Shown piece by piece: positions 17,015 to 26,245 of a DNA stretch of 64,000 nt. The notes below the pieces were generated by a model, which saw only the letters and a program-made list of their open reading frames with translations, was not told where the DNA came from and searched no databases. Both the position numbers and the translations under genes were made by a program. Source of the stretch: Streptomyces cadmiisoli. Lineage in GTDB: Bacteria; Actinomycetota; Actinomycetes; Streptomycetales; Streptomycetaceae. Where the stretch lies: NCBI RefSeq assembly GCF_003261055.1, contig NZ_CP030073.1, positions 7,750,001 through 7,814,000 of the forward strand, given 5' to 3'. Position 1 is the first letter of the stretch; each line of letters starts with the position of its first letter.

Positions 17015-18202
17015 GTGCATCTCGACTACACACCCGAGCAGCAGCGGCTGCGCACCGAACTGCGCGCCTACTTCGCCGAGTTGGTACCGGACGACGCCCA
17101 CCTGCGGCACGCCGACCGGACCGCGCAGAAGCGCTTCTACCGCGAGACCGTCCGCCGGCTCGGCGCGGACGGCTGGCTGGGCGTGGGCTGGCCCGAGGAG
17201 TACGGCGGGCGCGGACTCACCCCGACCGAGCAGTTCGTCTTCTTCGACGAGGCCGCGCAGGCGGGCGTACCGCTGCCGCTGATGGCCCTCAACACGGTCG
17301 GTCCGACGATCATGCAGTTCGGCACGGAGGAGCAGAAGGCGTACTTCCTGCCGCGGATCCTCTCCGGTGAGATCGACTTCGCGATCGGCTACAGCGAGCC
17401 CGACGCCGGTACCGACCTGGCCTCCCTCAAGACACGCGCGGTGCGCGACGGCGACGAGTACGTCGTCGACGGGCACAAGATCTGGACCACCAACGGGGAC
17501 ACCGCGGACTGGGTGTGGCTGGCCGTCCGCACCGCCTTCGGCGATCCCGCCGCCCCACCGCACCGCGGCATCACGATGCTCCTGGTGCCGACCGGCGACC
17601 CCGGCTACTCCTGCACCGTCATCAACACCCTCGCCGGGCACGACACCACGGCCAGCTACTACGAGAACATCCGGGTGCCCGTCTCCCGCCGGGTCGGAGA
17701 GGAGAACCAGGGCTGGCGGCTGATCACCAACCAGCTCAACCACGAGCGCGTCACCCTCGCCGCGCACGGCACCATGGCCATCCGCGCCCTGCACGACGTC
17801 CAGCGCTGGGCGACGGAGACCAAGCTCACCGACGGCCGCCGGGTGATCGACCTGCCCTGGGTGCGCCGCCGGCTGGCGCAGACCCACACCCGACTGGACG
17901 CCCTCAAGCTGCTCAACTGGCGGATGGTCAGCGCCGTCCAGCACGGCACCCTGACTCCGCAGGACGCCTCGGCGGTCAAGGTGTACGGCTCCGAGGCCCG
18001 CCGGGACGCCTACGCGTGGCTGATGGAGATCGTGGGCTCCGTGGGCGCCCTCCAGGAGGGTTCGGCCGGCGCGGTCCTGCGCGGCGAACTGGAGCGCGGC
18101 TACCGCTCCGCGGTGATCTTCACCTTCGGCGGCGGGAACAACGAGATCCAGCGGGAGATCATCTCCTGGATCGGCCTGGGGATGCCGCGGGTACGGCGTT
18201 AG
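17015..18202 (+). CDS. Acyl-CoA dehydrogenase (FadE-like)
   Basis: A 395-aa flavoenzyme with the standard three-part fold: an N-terminal helical domain, a middle beta-domain with the FAD/substrate signature IGYSEPDAGTDLASL near residue 128, and a C-terminal helical domain ending FTFGGGNNEIQREIISWIGLGMPR. It would introduce a trans-2 double bond into an acyl-CoA; the C-terminal motif resembles the class used on bulky or sterol-type substrates. The GTG at 17015 follows CTGGAGG. It is 9 bp before the MpaB-like gene, suggesting an operon, and a KstR-type box lies upstream. Confidence 0.92.
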   Translation: MHLDYTPEQQRLRTELRAYFAELVPDDAHLRHADRTAQKRFYRETVRRLGADGWLGVGWPEEYGGRGLTPTEQFVFFDEAAQAGVPLPLMALNTVGPTIMQFGTEEQKAYFLPRILSGEIDFAIGYSEPDAGTDLASLKTRAVRDGDEYVVDGHKIWTTNGDTADWVWLAVRTAFGDPAAPPHRGITMLLVPTGDPGYSCTVINTLAGHDTTASYYENIRVPVSRRVGEENQGWRLITNQLNHERVTLAAHGTMAIRALHDVQRWATETKLTDGRRVIDLPWVRRRLAQTHTRLDALKLLNWRMVSAVQHGTLTPQDASAVKVYGSEARRDAYAWLMEIVGSVGALQEGSAGAVLRGELERGYRSAVIFTFGGGNNEIQREIISWIGLGMPRVRR

Positions 18203-18211
18203 CCTTCCGGC

Positions 18212-19150
18212 ATGGCGGCCATCCAGGCGGGCGACCCGGGACTGTTCGGCCCGGACTCCGTGACCTGGCAGATGCACGGCGACCCGATGATGTGGATCGC
18301 CGGCATCCGCGCGCTCTACCTCCAGGCCCTGCATCCGCGCGCGGTACGCGGCGTCATGCAGAACTCCGACTTCCGTCGCGACGCCTGGGGCCGGCTGATG
18401 CGCACCGCGAACTTCGTCGGCACCACGACCTACGGCACCACCGAGGCCGCCGAACGGGCCGGCGCCCGCGTCCGGAAGATCCACCGCATGCTGCGGGCGA
18501 CCGACCCGGACACCGGCGAGGAGTACCCGATCGACGAACCCGCGCTGCTGCTGTGGGTGCACTGCGCGGAGATCGACTCGTATCTGCACGTCCTGCGCCG
18601 CTCGGGATTCCCGCTCACCGACGCCCACGCCGACCGTTACATCGGCGAACACCGGGCCGCCGCCCGTCTGGTCGGCCTCGACCCCGGGGCCGTTCCGGCG
18701 GACCGGGGCGAACTCGCCGCCTACTTCGAGACGGTGCGGCCCGGACTCGCCGCAGGGTCCGAGGCACGGGACGTCGACGACTTCCTGCGGAGCCCGCCGA
18801 CGCACCCGCTGCTCGTACCGGCCCGCGGCACGCTGTGGCGGCGCGTCGCCGGACTCGCGTACGCCTCCCTGCCGCCGTACGCCCACGAGTTGTACGGCCG
18901 CCCGGCTCCCGGCCCTTCGACCGTCACCCGCCGGCTGCGGCTCACCGGCGCCCTGCTGCGCGGCGTCCCCGCCCGTGTGCGGTGGCAACTCCCGCCCCGG
19001 CACATCCTGCGCGCCATGGAACGACTCGGTCCCGGCAGCCGCCCGGCACCGTACAAACTCGAACCAAACGCCGCCATACTGGACGGGCCAGGGGAGGGCG
19101 CGGCGGACAGCGACGGGGGCGACGGCACGCGATGGGGGAGAGCAGGCTGA
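18212..19150 (+). CDS. MpaB-like oxygenase (DUF2236 family)
   Basis: A 312-aa protein of the MpaB/latex-clearing (Lcp)-like DUF2236 family, which are haem-binding oxygenases or hydroxylases. Family blocks are visible: MWIAGIRALYLQALHPRAVRGV near residue 28, FVGTTTYGTTEAAERAGARV near 68, and LLLWVHCAEIDSYL near 110, with candidate haem or acid/base His residues in LHPRA and WVHC. The substrate is unknown. It follows the acyl-CoA dehydrogenase by 9 bp and its end overlaps the start of the kinase gene by 19 bp. Confidence 0.85.
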   Translation: MAAIQAGDPGLFGPDSVTWQMHGDPMMWIAGIRALYLQALHPRAVRGVMQNSDFRRDAWGRLMRTANFVGTTTYGTTEAAERAGARVRKIHRMLRATDPDTGEEYPIDEPALLLWVHCAEIDSYLHVLRRSGFPLTDAHADRYIGEHRAAARLVGLDPGAVPADRGELAAYFETVRPGLAAGSEARDVDDFLRSPPTHPLLVPARGTLWRRVAGLAYASLPPYAHELYGRPAPGPSTVTRRLRLTGALLRGVPARVRWQLPPRHILRAMERLGPGSRPAPYKLEPNAAILDGPGEGAADSDGGDGTRWGRAG

Positions 19151-21360
19151 TCCAGGGCCGGTACCGGCTGCTGGACCTGATCGGGCGCGGGGGCATGGGC
19201 GAGGTGTGGCGGGCGCGCGACGAGTCGCTCGGCCGGCACGTCGCCGTGAAGTGCCTCAAACCCCTCGGCGCGCACCACGACCAGTCCTTCACCCGTGTGC
19301 TGCGGGAGAGGTTCCGCCGTGAGGCCCGGGTGGCCGCCGCGCTCCAGCACCGCGGTGTGACCGTCGTCCACGACTTCGGTGAGTCCGAGGGCGTCCTGTT
19401 CCTCGTGATGGAACTGCTGGAGGGCCGCAACCTCAGCCAGTTGCTGGAGGACAACAAGCACCATCCGCTGCCCGTCCCCGACATCGTCGACATCGCCGAC
19501 CAGGTGGCCGCGGCCCTCGCCTACACGCACCGCCAGGGCATCGTGCACCGGGACCTGAAGCCGGCCAACATCGTGCGGCTGAACGACGGCACGGTGAAGA
19601 TATGCGACTTCGGCATCGCCCGCCTCGGCCACGACATCGGCTTCACCTCGCGGCTGACCGGCACCGGTATCGCCATGGGCACCCCGCACTACATGTCGCC
19701 GGAGCAGATCGGCGGGCACGAGGTCGACCAGCGCAGCGACCTGTACTCACTGGGGTGCGTGCTGTACGAACTCGCCACCGGCGTCCCGCCGTTCGACCTC
19801 GACGACGCCTGGGCGGTCCTCGTCGGCCACCGGGACACACCACCCGAACCGCCGCGCAGCCACCGCAGCGAGCTGCCCGCCCACCTGGAGCGGATCATCC
19901 TGGACCTGCTGGCCAAGCTGCCCGAACAACGCCCGCACGACGCAGCCGAGGTGGGCCGGCGGATCAACGCGGGCCGCACCGCGCCCGCGTACGTGCCGAC
20001 GGTCGTCACCGGACCGCCGCCCGCGGCGGCCGTGCGCGAGCAGCGGCTGCCGTCCTGGACCCGCGGCATGACCACCGGTCACAAGGCGGCCGGCGCCGCG
20101 CTGCGCAGCACACCCCCGGACGCCGGGGCCGCGCTCACCAGCGAGTGGATCGCCCGTCCGGACACGGCCGCGGGACAGGGCCCGGCTCCGGTGCCGCCGC
20201 CGCCGGCGCCGTCGGCGGCGGTGCTCACGGCGCTGGCAGGGCGGCACAGCGCGGGCCTGAGCCTGGGGCGGCTGGGCCGGTGGACGGAGGCGGGCGAGGT
20301 GCATCGCGCGGTCGCCGCCGAACGCGAGCACCTTCTCGGCCCGGACCACCCCGACACCCTCGCCAGCCGCTACGAGATCGCCTACGCACTCGGCCGCACC
20401 GGCCGGCCGGCGGACGCGCTGCGCGGGTTCACGCAGGTCGCCGAGGCCAGGGAGCGCGCGTTGGGCGCCGACCACCCCGACAGCCTCGCCGCGCGGCAGG
20501 AGATGGCCTACGCGCTGGGCCGGCTGGGCCGGCCGTTCGACGCGCACCAGGAGTACACGCGGGTGCTCGCCGCCCGGGAGCGCACCATGGGGCCGGACCA
20601 CCCCGACACCCTGCGCTGCCGGCACAACCTCGCCTTCAACCTGGGCCGGCTGGGGCGGCTGGAGGACTCGTACCGGATGGCGGCGCAGGTCGCCGAGGCC
20701 CGCGCCCGGGTACTGGGCGCCGGCCACCCGGACACGCTGGTCACACGGTACGAGGTCGCCTACGCACTGGGCCGGCTCGGCCGCTGGCCGCAGGCGCTGG
20801 ACACCTACCGGGAGGTGGCCGAGGCGAGGGAGCGCGCGCTGGGCGCCGACCATCCCGACACCCTCGCCGCCCGCTACGAGGTCGGGATCAGCCTGGGCCG
20901 GCTGGGCCGCGGCGCGGAGGCGCTGACGCTGTACCGCGGTCTGGTCGGGGACCGCGCCCGGGTGCACGGCCCGGACCACCCGGAGACCCTGCGCGCCCGG
21001 CACGGCCTCGGCGTCAACCTGGGCCGGCTGGGCCGCTGGGAGGAGGCGCTGGCCGAGGCCCGAGACGTCGGCGCGATCCGCGAGCGGGTGCTGGGCCCGG
21101 ACCATCCCGACACCCTGGTCAGCCGTCGTGAGGTCGCCGTCGGTCTGGGCTGGCTCGGCCGCTGGGCGGACGCGCTGACCGAGTACCGCGCGGTGGCCTC
21201 CGCCCGCGAACGCATCCTGGGCGCCGCCCATCCCGACACCCTCGCCGGCCGCAACGACGAGGCCCACTGCCTGGAGCAGCTCGGCCGCGCCCAGGAGGCC
21301 GTCGAGCTCTACCGCAAGGTGGCGACCCTGCGCCGGCAGCAGCCGTCCGGCCCGTCCTGA
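19132..21360 (+). CDS. Serine/threonine protein kinase with C-terminal TPR repeats
   Basis: The 742-aa protein has an N-terminal Hanks-type kinase domain (about 10-275): GRGGMGEVWRARD glycine loop, Lys40 in VAVK, HRDLKPAN with catalytic Asp141, DFG in ICDFGIARL, and MGTPHYMSPEQ in the activation segment. A Pro/Ala-rich linker (about 285-365) leads to about nine TPR units of 42 residues, each keeping LGPDHPDTL-like signatures. No transmembrane helix is seen, so unlike PknB types it should be cytosolic. The ATG at 19132 overlaps the mpaB-like gene, implying coupling. Confidence 0.93.
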   Translation: MGESRLIQGRYRLLDLIGRGGMGEVWRARDESLGRHVAVKCLKPLGAHHDQSFTRVLRERFRREARVAAALQHRGVTVVHDFGESEGVLFLVMELLEGRNLSQLLEDNKHHPLPVPDIVDIADQVAAALAYTHRQGIVHRDLKPANIVRLNDGTVKICDFGIARLGHDIGFTSRLTGTGIAMGTPHYMSPEQIGGHEVDQRSDLYSLGCVLYELATGVPPFDLDDAWAVLVGHRDTPPEPPRSHRSELPAHLERIILDLLAKLPEQRPHDAAEVGRRINAGRTAPAYVPTVVTGPPPAAAVREQRLPSWTRGMTTGHKAAGAALRSTPPDAGAALTSEWIARPDTAAGQGPAPVPPPPAPSAAVLTALAGRHSAGLSLGRLGRWTEAGEVHRAVAAEREHLLGPDHPDTLASRYEIAYALGRTGRPADALRGFTQVAEARERALGADHPDSLAARQEMAYALGRLGRPFDAHQEYTRVLAARERTMGPDHPDTLRCRHNLAFNLGRLGRLEDSYRMAAQVAEARARVLGAGHPDTLVTRYEVAYALGRLGRWPQALDTYREVAEARERALGADHPDTLAARYEVGISLGRLGRGAEALTLYRGLVGDRARVHGPDHPETLRARHGLGVNLGRLGRWEEALAEARDVGAIRERVLGPDHPDTLVSRREVAVGLGWLGRWADALTEYRAVASARERILGAAHPDTLAGRNDEAHCLEQLGRAQEAVELYRKVATLRRQQPSGPS
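20221..21320 (+). repeat. Tandem 126-bp (42-residue) TPR-encoding repeats
   Basis: Eight HPDTL/HPDSL/HPETL signatures recur every 42 codons in the kinase C-terminus, with LGRLGR at matching positions. Near-identical GC-rich DNA segments recur, so the copy number could change by recombination or slippage. Confidence 0.8.
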
Positions 21361-21524
21361 CCGACGCCCACCGGGCCGCGCCCGGCAGGCCGGCGCTCGC
21401 GGGAGGACGGCTCGGGCAGCCACCGTGCCCGCAGCCGAGAGGAGACGGCCGGTCAGCCGCCCGCCGGCCCGGCGCCGCCGACCGCCCGCCGTCACACCGC
21501 ACCGCTCCGGGAAGCCCGGCGTGT

Positions 21525-23300
21525 TCAGTCCGCCGAGGCCGTCCAGCCCGTCGCCGTGATGCGGGCCCCGTCGGCGGGGCGTGCCTCGTCGAAGAGCACC
21601 TTGCGGCCGGCCTCGACCCGCAGGGCGTCGACATACGCTCCGCGGCCGACGTACAGCCGGTCGGTGGTGTACCGCCAGCGCAGGGTGAGCCCCGCGGCCA
21701 CCGGGAGTTCCGCCGTCAGCCGGTGCCAGACACGGCCCGAGTAGCCGGTGGCCAGGCCCGCCGGGTGTTCCTCGGGCGCCTCACCGCGGCGCTCCGTCGT
21801 GAACGGCACCGTCTGCCAGGTCTCCCCGCCGTCCGCCGAGGACTCCAGGAAGAGGCCGTCGGCCCGTGGCTCGGTGTCCCACCACAGCGCGCAGCGCAGC
21901 CGGGCCCCGCCGGCCGCCGTGTCGAGCGCGGGCAGCGTCAGGGTGGCCGTCGTCGCGCTCGCCGTCCCGGAGTACCAGGCGGTGCGCCCGCGTGCCGGAC
22001 GGACCGGTACGGCGCGCGCCAGATGGGTGGCGGCCGCCACCCGGGGCGCGGAGCCCGAGCGCCAGCTGCGCACCGGGTGGACCGAGTTGCCGAGCACGAC
22101 GAGGAAGGAGTCGGTCGTCGGATCGAGGACGAGCGAGGTGCCGGTGAAGCCGGTGTGCCCCGCGGTGCGCGGTGTGGCCATCGCCCCCATGTACCAGTGC
22201 TGGTACAGCTCGAAGCCCAGGCCGTGCTCGTCGCCCGGGAAGTCGGTGTTGAAGTCGGTGAACATCAGCTCCACCGACTCCGGCCGCAGGATGCGGGCCC
22301 GGCCGTAGGTGCCGCCGTTGAGCAGCGTGCGGCCGAGCACCGCCAGGTCCCAGGCGCACGAGAACACCCCCGCGTGGCCCGCGACACCGCCCAGGCTGAA
22401 GGCGTTCTCGTCGTGCACCTCGCCCCACACCAGTCCGCGGTCGAGCCCGGACCAGGGCTTGCGGGCGTCCTCCGTGGCGGCGATCCCCGGCCGCCAGGAG
22501 GCCGGCGGGTTGAACCGGGTGCGGCGCATGCCGAGCGGAGCGGTGATCTCGTCGTGGAGGAGCGTGTCCAGCGGGCGACCGGTGATCTTCTCCAGGACGA
22601 GCTGAAGGGAGATCAGGTTGAGGTCCGAGTAGAGGTAGGTGCTCCCCGGCGCGTTGAGCGGTGCCTCGTTGCAGATGAGGCGGAGCTTCTCCTCGTAGGT
22701 GGGGGCGTTGTACAGCGGGATCCAGGCACGGAAGCCCGAGGTGTGGGTGAGCAGTTGGCGGACGGTGACGTTCTCCTTGCCCGCGCCGGCGAACGGCGGC
22801 AGGTAGGAGGCGACCGTGGCCTCCAGGTCCAGCGTCCCTCGCTCGATCTGCTGGACGGCGAGGATCGAGGTGAACAGCTTGGACACCGAGGCGAGGTCGA
22901 AGACGGTGTCCTCGGCCATCGGTATCTGCTGGTCGGCGGGGAACTCGACGCCGGTGTCGGTCGTCTCGTCGTACGCCGCGTAGCGGACCGCCATGCCGAT
23001 CGGCTCGTGCAGTGCCACGGTCGCGCCGCGTCCGGCGAGCAGCACGGCGCCCGAGTACCAGGGGTACTTGGGGGAGGGGCCGAGGAAGGCCCGCGCGTCG
23101 GTGACGAGCCGGTCGAGATGGGTGCCGAGCAGTCCGGCGCGCTCCGGGGAGCCGCGGCGCAGGGTCGTACGACGTGATCCGCGGGGCGCCGCCGCGGCCG
23201 GCCCCGCCGGCAGGGGGGCGAGGGCGAGCGCCCCGCCCAAGGCCATTGCACCGGCGCCCAGTTGACGGCGGGTGAACCCGGTCGCCATCTCTTCGCCCAT
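21525..23300 (-). CDS. Secreted serine hydrolase (beta-lactamase/esterase family)
   Basis: A 591-aa protein with a twin-arginine-like signal (FTRRQLGAGAMALGGALALA) and a beta-lactamase/class C esterase domain (about 50-410). The nucleophile motif is Ser138-V-S-Lys141 in FDLASVSKLF, and the YSD in STYLYSDLNLIS supplies the conserved Tyr. HTGFTGTSLVLDP provides the third motif (HTG in place of KTG). A C-terminal beta-rich domain (about 430-591, with WWDTEPRADGLFLESSADGG) resembles a carbohydrate- or jelly-roll-binding module. Members are esterases, D-peptidases or lactamases. The first ATG has GGGAGGG upstream. Confidence 0.88.
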   Translation of the reverse strand: MGEEMATGFTRRQLGAGAMALGGALALAPLPAGPAAAAPRGSRRTTLRRGSPERAGLLGTHLDRLVTDARAFLGPSPKYPWYSGAVLLAGRGATVALHEPIGMAVRYAAYDETTDTGVEFPADQQIPMAEDTVFDLASVSKLFTSILAVQQIERGTLDLEATVASYLPPFAGAGKENVTVRQLLTHTSGFRAWIPLYNAPTYEEKLRLICNEAPLNAPGSTYLYSDLNLISLQLVLEKITGRPLDTLLHDEITAPLGMRRTRFNPPASWRPGIAATEDARKPWSGLDRGLVWGEVHDENAFSLGGVAGHAGVFSCAWDLAVLGRTLLNGGTYGRARILRPESVELMFTDFNTDFPGDEHGLGFELYQHWYMGAMATPRTAGHTGFTGTSLVLDPTTDSFLVVLGNSVHPVRSWRSGSAPRVAAATHLARAVPVRPARGRTAWYSGTASATTATLTLPALDTAAGGARLRCALWWDTEPRADGLFLESSADGGETWQTVPFTTERRGEAPEEHPAGLATGYSGRVWHRLTAELPVAAGLTLRWRYTTDRLYVGRGAYVDALRVEAGRKVLFDEARPADGARITATGWTASAD

Positions 23301-23421
23301 CGAGGACCCTCCCGCACGCAGTCTATGAAAGTAATTTCCGAGATCGCCTTGCGGAGTGAAACTTTCCTGTCAGATGCGGAATGTGTCAATGGGGTGAGCG
23401 TTCCCGGTGGGACGGCAGAAA

Positions 23422-23438
23422 TCTGACGCTGTGTCAGA
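23422..23438. promoter_or_regulatory. Operator TCTGAC-N5-GTCAGA (copy 1)
   Basis: A perfect 6-bp-arm inverted repeat with a 5-nt spacer, within a longer context (AGAAATCTGAC-GCT-GTGTCAGAAAAC, 23417-23442) that is matched almost base for base at 38392-38417. It lies 42 bp upstream of the nitronate monooxygenase start. A further TGTCAGA half-site occurs near 23370. It is most likely a TetR-type dimer site. Confidence 0.65.
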
Positions 23439-23480
23439 AAACCTCTTCCGTCGTCGGGTCCGCTGCGGCATCCTGCGCCC

Positions 23481-24593
23481 ATGCAGACGGAGCTGAGCGA
23501 GAAACTGGGAGTCGAGTACGCCGTCTTCGGCTTCACGCCGTTCCCCGCGGTCGCCGCGGCCATCAGCCGCGCCGGTGGATTCGGAGTGCTCGGCGCGGTC
23601 CGCTACACGGCCCCCGACGACCTCAAGCGCGACCTCGACTGGATCGAGGCGCACGTCGAGGGCCGGCCCTACGGCCTGGACGTCGTGATGCCCGCGAAGA
23701 AGGTCGAGGGCGTCACCGAGGCGGACGTCGAGGCGATGATCCCGCCGGAGCACCGGCGGTTCGTCCAGGACACCCTCGCCAAGTACGCCGTACCCGACCT
23801 CCCCCAAGGTGAGGCGTCCGGCTGGCGCATCACCGGCTGGATGGAGCAGGTCGCCCGCTCCCAGCTCGATGTCGCCTTCGACTATCCGATCGGACTGCTC
23901 GCCAACGCGCTCGGCTCACCGCCCGCCGACGTGGTCGCCCGCGCCCACGACCAAGGCGTCCTGGTCGCCGCGCTCGCGGGCAGCGCCCGGCACGCCCGCA
24001 AGCACAAGGAGGCGGGCATCGACATCGTGGTGGCCCAGGGGTACGAAGCGGGCGGCCACACCGGCGACATCGCCTCCATGGTGCTCACCCCCGAAGTCGT
24101 GGACGCCGTCGACCCGTTGCCCGTGCTGGCGGCCGGCGGGATCGGCAGCGGCCGGCAGGTGGCCGCGGCGCTCAGCCTCGGCGCCCAGGGCGTCTGGCTC
24201 GGCTCGCTGTGGCTCACCACCACCGAGGCCGATCTGCGCTCTCCCGCCCTGACCCGCAAACTGCTCGCCGCAGGATCCGGCGACACGGTCCGCTCCCGCG
24301 CCCTGACCGGCAAGCCCGCCCGGCAGCTGCGCACCGAGTGGACCGACGCCTGGGACGACCCGGCCGGCCCGGGCACCCTGCCCATGCCGCTCCAGGGCCT
24401 CCTGGTCGCCGACGCGGTGTCCCGTATCCAGCGGTACGAGGTCGAGCCGCTGCTCGGCACGCCCGTCGGCCAGATCGTCGGCCGGATGACCGGCATACGC
24501 AGTGTCCAGGCGGTCTTCGACGACCTGACGCGCGGCTTCGAGCAGGCCGTCGACCGCATCAACCGCATCGCCGCGAGGAGTGGCCGGTCATGA
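23481..24593 (+). CDS. Nitronate monooxygenase / NAD(P)H-dependent flavin oxidoreductase
   Basis: A 370-aa FMN-binding TIM-barrel protein of the 2-nitropropane dioxygenase family. Visible signatures are AAAISRAGGFGVLGAVRY at the N-terminus, VAQGYEAGGHTGDI (FMN/substrate loop with the family His) and PVLAAGGIGSGRQVAAALSLGAQGVWLGS (phosphate-binding loop). Annotated members oxidise nitronates, but many act on other small acidic substrates. The stop codon TGA overlaps the ATG of the acyl-CoA synthetase (ATGA), so the two are translationally coupled. The operator at 23422 lies just upstream. Confidence 0.9.
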   Translation: MQTELSEKLGVEYAVFGFTPFPAVAAAISRAGGFGVLGAVRYTAPDDLKRDLDWIEAHVEGRPYGLDVVMPAKKVEGVTEADVEAMIPPEHRRFVQDTLAKYAVPDLPQGEASGWRITGWMEQVARSQLDVAFDYPIGLLANALGSPPADVVARAHDQGVLVAALAGSARHARKHKEAGIDIVVAQGYEAGGHTGDIASMVLTPEVVDAVDPLPVLAAGGIGSGRQVAAALSLGAQGVWLGSLWLTTTEADLRSPALTRKLLAAGSGDTVRSRALTGKPARQLRTEWTDAWDDPAGPGTLPMPLQGLLVADAVSRIQRYEVEPLLGTPVGQIVGRMTGIRSVQAVFDDLTRGFEQAVDRINRIAARSGRS

Positions 24594-26131
24594 CCACCGG
24601 ATTCTGGGCCCAGGCCGTCGAACACCCCGACCGCACCGTCCTCGTCGCGCCCGACGGCACGTCATGGACCGCCGGACGTCTGCACGCCGACGCCAATCGG
24701 CTGGTGCACGGGCTGCGCGCCGCCGGCCTCGAACGGGGCGACGCCTTCGCGGTGGTCCTGCCCAACGGCCCCGAGTTCTTCACCGCGCACCTGGCCGCGA
24801 CCCAGGCCGGTTTCTACCTCGTGCCGGTCAACCACCATCTCGTCGGCCCGGAGATCGCCTGGATCGTCGCGGACTCCGGGGCCAAGGTCCTCATCGCGCA
24901 CGAGCGGTTCGCCGAGCCCGCCCGGCAGGCCGCCGACGAGGCCGGGCTGCCCGCCGCACGCCGCTACGCGGTCGGCGCGTCCCCGGGCTTTCGGCCGTAC
25001 GCCGAACTCCTCGACGGGCTGCCGGAGTCGCCCCCCGACGGCCGCACCCTCGGCTGGGTGATGAACTACACCTCGGGCACCACCGGCCGCCCCCGCGGCA
25101 TCCGGCGGCCGCTGCCCGGCGTCCGGCCGGAGGAGTCCAACCTCGGCGGCTTCCTCGGCATCTTCGGCATCAGGCCCTTCGACGACAACGTCCACCTCGT
25201 CTGTTCGCCGCTCTACCACACCGCCGTGCTCCAGTTCGCCGCCGCCTCCCTGCACATCGGCCACCGGCTGGTGCTGATGGACAAGTGGACCCCCGAGGAG
25301 ATGCTCCGCCTCATCGACACCCACCGGTGCACCCACACCCACATGGTGCCGACCCAGTTCCATCGCCTCCTCGCCCTGCCGGACGGGGTGCGGGCGGCGT
25401 ACGACGTCTCCTCCATGCGGCACGCCATCCACGGCGCCGCCCCCTGCCCCGACCATGTGAAACGCGCCATGATCGACTGGTGGGGGCACTGCGTGGAGGA
25501 GTACTACGCGGCCAGCGAGGGCGGCGGTGCCTTCGCCACCGCCGAGGACTGGCTCAAGAAGCCGGGCACGGTCGGCAAGGCATGGCCGATCAGCGAACTG
25601 GCGATCTTCGACGACGACGGCAACCGGCTGCCGCCCGGCGAACTCGGCACCGTGTACATGAAGATGAGCACCGGCGGCTTCAGCTACCACAAGGACGCCG
25701 CCAAGACCCGCAAGAACCGGATCGGCGACTTCTTCACCGTCGGTGACCTCGGCTGCCTCGACGCGGACGGCTACCTCTTCCTGCGCGACCGCAAGATCGA
25801 CCTGATCATCTCCGGCGGGGTCAACATCTACCCGGCCGAGATCGAGTCCGTCCTGCTCGCCCACCCCGCGGTCGCCGACGCCGCGGCCTTCGGCATCCCG
25901 CACGACGACTGGGGCGAGGAGGTGAAGGCGGTCGTCGAACCGGCGGCCGGCCAGGAGCCGGGCCCCGAGCTCGCCGCCGCCCTGCTCGACCACTGCGCGG
26001 CGCACCTCGCCGGCTACAAGCGGCCCAGGACCGTCGACTTCATCACCGAGATGCCCCGCGACCCCAACGGCAAGCTGTACAAGCGACGTCTGCGCGAACC
26101 CCACTGGCAGCACCCGGCACAGACGGAGTGA
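24590..26131 (+). CDS. Acyl-CoA synthetase (AMP-forming), FadD-like
   Basis: A 513-aa adenylate-forming ligase. The P-loop MNYTSGTTGRPRGI is near residue 160, the A5 segment YYAASEGGG near 305, the A7 motif GDLGCLDADGYLFLRDRKIDLI near 385, and the catalytic Lys region DPNGKLYKRRLREP at the end. It activates a carboxylic acid as acyl-AMP and transfers it to CoA. The start overlaps the nitronate monooxygenase stop (ATGA). Operator sharing with the cluster at 38 kb suggests a role in the same catabolic programme. Confidence 0.93.
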   Translation: MTTGFWAQAVEHPDRTVLVAPDGTSWTAGRLHADANRLVHGLRAAGLERGDAFAVVLPNGPEFFTAHLAATQAGFYLVPVNHHLVGPEIAWIVADSGAKVLIAHERFAEPARQAADEAGLPAARRYAVGASPGFRPYAELLDGLPESPPDGRTLGWVMNYTSGTTGRPRGIRRPLPGVRPEESNLGGFLGIFGIRPFDDNVHLVCSPLYHTAVLQFAAASLHIGHRLVLMDKWTPEEMLRLIDTHRCTHTHMVPTQFHRLLALPDGVRAAYDVSSMRHAIHGAAPCPDHVKRAMIDWWGHCVEEYYAASEGGGAFATAEDWLKKPGTVGKAWPISELAIFDDDGNRLPPGELGTVYMKMSTGGFSYHKDAAKTRKNRIGDFFTVGDLGCLDADGYLFLRDRKIDLIISGGVNIYPAEIESVLLAHPAVADAAAFGIPHDDWGEEVKAVVEPAAGQEPGPELAAALLDHCAAHLAGYKRPRTVDFITEMPRDPNGKLYKRRLREPHWQHPAQTE

Positions 26132-26245
26132 CACGTCGGCGCACATATGGTCGCCGAGGCCGGGTTCCGACGTCAGACTTCGGTCGGCCGCCCGTCGACC
26201 TCCGGCCGATCCCCCGGCGCGCCGCGCTCTCCCAGCGTACTGAGC

